From the NCBI GenBank assembly GCA_030611285.1, contig JAUWQC010000003.1, positions 1 to 18,595 of the forward strand: a stretch of DNA of 18,595 nt, given 5' to 3'. Made by a program: the position numbers and the translations under genes. How positions within the stretch are numbered: the stretch's first letter is position 1; each line of letters begins with the position of its first letter. Source of the stretch: a bacterium. Its GTDB lineage: Bacteria; Actinomycetota; Humimicrobiia; Humimicrobiales; Humimicrobiaceae. The notes beneath the pieces are model-generated. The model saw only the letters and a program-made list of their open reading frames with translations, did not search any database and was not told the DNA's origin. Positions 16,495-18,595 of the stretch are shown in pieces.

Positions 16495-17556
16495 ATGCTG
16501 ATCAGTAAAGGTAAAGTAGATGGCTTGCTTACAACGGAGGAAATTACCGAAACTCTTTCAGATATAGAGCTGTCCAAGGAACAGATTGAAAATATTTATA
16601 ATGTTATTCAGAATCTGGGGATAGAGATTGTAAGTGAAGAAGATGAAGATATTGATACTAAAGTTCAAAATATAAAAAAAGATAAGAATCTGTTAAAAAG
16701 AAGACAGAACCTTAATATAAAGTATCCTACTAATGACCCGGTAAGAATGTATCTTAAAGAGATTGGTAAGATAAGACTACTTACCGCTTTTGAAGAAGTG
16801 CAGCTGGCAAAGAGGATTGAAGCTGGAGATCCTGTATCAAAACAATTGGTGGTAAAGGCAAATCTGAGATTGGTGGTAAGCATTGCTAAAAAGTATATTG
16901 GAAGGGGTATGCTTTTTTTAGATCTTATACAGGAGGGTAATCTTGGATTGATAAGAGCGGTAGAAAAATTTGATTACAGGAGAGGTTTTAAATTTTCTAC
17001 ATACGCAACCTGGTGGATAAGACAAGCCATTACAAGATCTATTGCTGATCAGGCTAGAACTATTAGAATCCCGGTTCATATGATAGAGAATATTAATAAA
17101 TTGATAAGGGTTCAGAGGGAGCTGCTCCAAGAACTTGGTAGAGATCCTTCACCTGAAGAGATTTCAGAGAAAATGGATTTTACCCCTGATAAGGTAAGAG
17201 AAATAATTAAAATAAGCCAGCATCCTGTTTCATTTGAAACTCCAATAAGTGAAGAAGGTAATAGTCACCTTGGTGATTTTATAGAGGATTCGGAAGTAGA
17301 AGCACCTGCAGATGCTGCATCTTTCAAGATGCTTCAAAACAAACTAAAAGAGACACTTAATACATTAGATTATAGGGAAAGAAAAATTATAGAACTTAGA
17401 TTTGGTATAAATGATGGCCAACCGAAAACACTAGAAGAGGTTGGGAGGGAATTTGGTGTTACCAGAGAAAGAATTAGACAAATAGAATTTAAAACCCTAA
17501 ATAAATTACGAAGCCCAAACAGAAGCAAAGCTTTAAGAGATTTTCTAGAAAGTTAG
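16495..17556 (+). CDS. rpoD: Principal-type RNA polymerase sigma-70 factor
   Basis: A group-1 or closely related sigma factor, which directs RNA polymerase to -10/-35 promoters. The 353 aa contain a short region 1.1 ([16 protein letters not shown] at 2-17), and region 1.2 beginning [16 protein letters not shown] at 81. Region 2 includes [12 protein letters not shown] and the -10-recognition segment [15 protein letters not shown] at 167-181. Region 3 lies around RPS-like DPSPEEIS. Region 4 carries the helix-turn-helix [20 protein letters not shown] at 312-331 and ends KALRDFLES. The first ATG is at 16495, with only a weak GAAG before it, but the sequence just upstream looks coding in the same frame, so the true N terminus probably begins at GTG 16446 across an A5 run. 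The gene is otherwise complete. Confidence 0.95.
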   Translation: MLISKGKVDGLLTTEEITETLSDIELSKEQIENIYNVIQNLGIEIVSEEDEDIDTKVQNIKKDKNLLKRRQNLNIKYPTNDPVRMYLKEIGKIRLLTAFEEVQLAKRIEAGDPVSKQLVVKANLRLVVSIAKKYIGRGMLFLDLIQEGNLGLIRAVEKFDYRRGFKFSTYATWWIRQAITRSIADQARTIRIPVHMIENINKLIRVQRELLQELGRDPSPEEISEKMDFTPDKVREIIKISQHPVSFETPISEEGNSHLGDFIEDSEVEAPADAASFKMLQNKLKETLNTLDYRERKIIELRFGINDGQPKTLEEVGREFGVTRERIRQIEFKTLNKLRSPNRSKALRDFLES

Positions 17557-17705
17557 TTTGTGGCTCATTTATTTAACATATTAAGATACTTATGATGTAG
17601 TTTTGTTTTAAATAGTAAAACAAACGTTGCGCTAGCAAGAGCTTCTAAAGTTTAAATTGTCATTAATCATTTTTATTGGATTCTATCTCCGCAGGAGGGA
17701 TAGTA

Positions 17706-18595
17706 GTGCCTTATAAAATAGTAGGTATTGGAGAAATATTGTGGGATGTATTTCCATATAGCAGAAAGTTGGGTGGAGCTCCAGCTAATTTTGCCTATTT
17801 TGTTAAAAAATTAGGACAGGATGGATTAGTTGCCAGTAGAGTTGGCCATGATTTCCTGGGAAAAGAGATTATGGATTCTTTATTTAAGCTTGGTTTAGCC
17901 GGGGATTTTATTCAAATTGATTCCAAACACCCAACTGGAACAGTTGATGTAAAAATAGATGATAGCGGACAACCGGATTATATTATAAATAAAAATGTTG
18001 CCTGGGACTTTTTAGAATTTAGTGATAGATGGAAAAAGCTTGCTGAAGAAGCCGATGTTATATGTTTTGGTACGCTGGCACAAAGGTCTTTAAAGTCCCG
18101 TAGGACTATTGTTAATTTTTTAAAAATGGCCCGGAGCACTGCTATTAAAGTGCTTGATATAAACTTGCGGCAAAACTTCTATTCTCTTAAAACAATTATC
18201 AGGTCACTGGAGCTGGCAACAATAATTAAGTTAAATAAAGAAGAACTCAGGCTTTTAAGAAATTTAATGAATTATTCCAATGAGAAAAATGATATTAATT
18301 TTTGCAGGAAGCTTATGAATGAATATTGTATAAAGCTGATATGTCTTACCAGGGGAGAAGATGGAAGCCTTCTTATAGATGAAAGTGATTATTATGATCA
18401 CCCTGGTTATAAAGTTTCTGTTGCCGATACAGTAGGTGCAGGAGACGCTTTTACAGCAGCAATGGTAATGCAGTATCTAAGTGGCAGGACACTTGGAGAA
18501 ATGAGCAGCTCAGCTAACAGATTAGGATCATGGGTAGCCTCACAAATTGGTCCCACTCCGGTACTGGACAAAGATATAAAAAAACTTTTTTTTAA
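17706..18595 (+). CDS. PfkB-family carbohydrate kinase, fructokinase-like (3' end cut by window)
   Basis: A ribokinase-fold sugar kinase. 296 codons are visible, and the frame is still open at the last base of the window (FF then AA), so the stop lies just outside; the family is usually 290-320 aa. The N-terminal segment reads IVGIGEILWDVFP, followed by the sugar-binding block LGGAPANFAYFVKKLG. The C-terminal signature DTVGAGDAFTAA holds the catalytic Asp. VLDINLRQNFYS and LTRGEDGSLL are further typical blocks. The ILWDVFP and GGAPANFA pattern points to fructokinase rather than ribokinase, but sugar specificity is not certain. GTG at 17706 follows AGGAGGGATAGTA, a strong ribosome binding site, which fixes this start. 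It lies 149 bases after the sigma gene. Confidence 0.9.
   Translation, partial: MPYKIVGIGEILWDVFPYSRKLGGAPANFAYFVKKLGQDGLVASRVGHDFLGKEIMDSLFKLGLAGDFIQIDSKHPTGTVDVKIDDSGQPDYIINKNVAWDFLEFSDRWKKLAEEADVICFGTLAQRSLKSRRTIVNFLKMARSTAIKVLDINLRQNFYSLKTIIRSLELATIIKLNKEELRLLRNLMNYSNEKNDINFCRKLMNEYCIKLICLTRGEDGSLLIDESDYYDHPGYKVSVADTVGAGDAFTAAMVMQYLSGRTLGEMSSSANRLGSWVASQIGPTPVLDKDIKKLFF

Noticed and set aside
17597..17624. GTTTTGTTTT ... AAAACAAAC inverted repeat after the sigma gene, considered as a terminator
   Set aside because: Almost entirely A/T pairs with an unpaired base and no following T-run; too weak to call.

Overview
The window is AT-rich bacterial chromosome from an anaerobe. It uses GTG and TTG starts often, has a [2Fe-2S]/ASKHA corrinoid-activation protein, a SPASM radical-SAM enzyme, a BlaI/M56 pair, GatCAB and a PFK with a GGDD motif. 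This suits a Clostridia-like or deep-branching low-GC lineage (Atribacterota-like groups are possible), but the sequence alone does not fix the taxon.

Layout. 36-959 (+) is folD. 971-4298 is a run of co-directional minus-strand genes, read from right to left: a BlaI-type repressor, a BlaR1-like M56 membrane peptidase without the usual sensor domain, a previously unlisted 39-codon gene (2489-2370), and a SPASM radical-SAM peptide maturase. The small gene has its own extended -10 promoter, a perfect AGGAGG and a TTG start. It encodes a lysine/leucine-rich leader followed by the tail MCCWVWCFWWNWS. Precursor plus maturase look like a minimal RiPP (ribosomally made, post-translationally modified peptide) locus, and this is the most interesting content of the window.

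4687-7603 (+) carries a RACo-type corrinoid activator and an orphan solute-binding lipoprotein. A broken rhodanese-domain gene (about 7664-7877) follows. 7864-14219 (+) is a housekeeping block: NAD+-dependent DNA ligase, a CPBP-family membrane protease, then gatC, gatA and gatB for transamidation of mischarged tRNA. 14396-15427 (+) is a phosphofructokinase with an unusual donor-site signature. The 518-base gap after it holds a structured hairpin element, also present upstream of gatC, and what looks like the decayed 3' end of a TnpB-type transposon gene. 15946-18595 (+) holds a small RRM RNA-binding protein, the principal-type sigma-70 factor (with an apparent one-base disruption in its 5' end), and a PfkB-family sugar kinase that runs off the window.

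Most of the window is core metabolism and information processing. The accessory content is concentrated in the minus-strand 971-4298 segment and in small decayed remnants between the operons.
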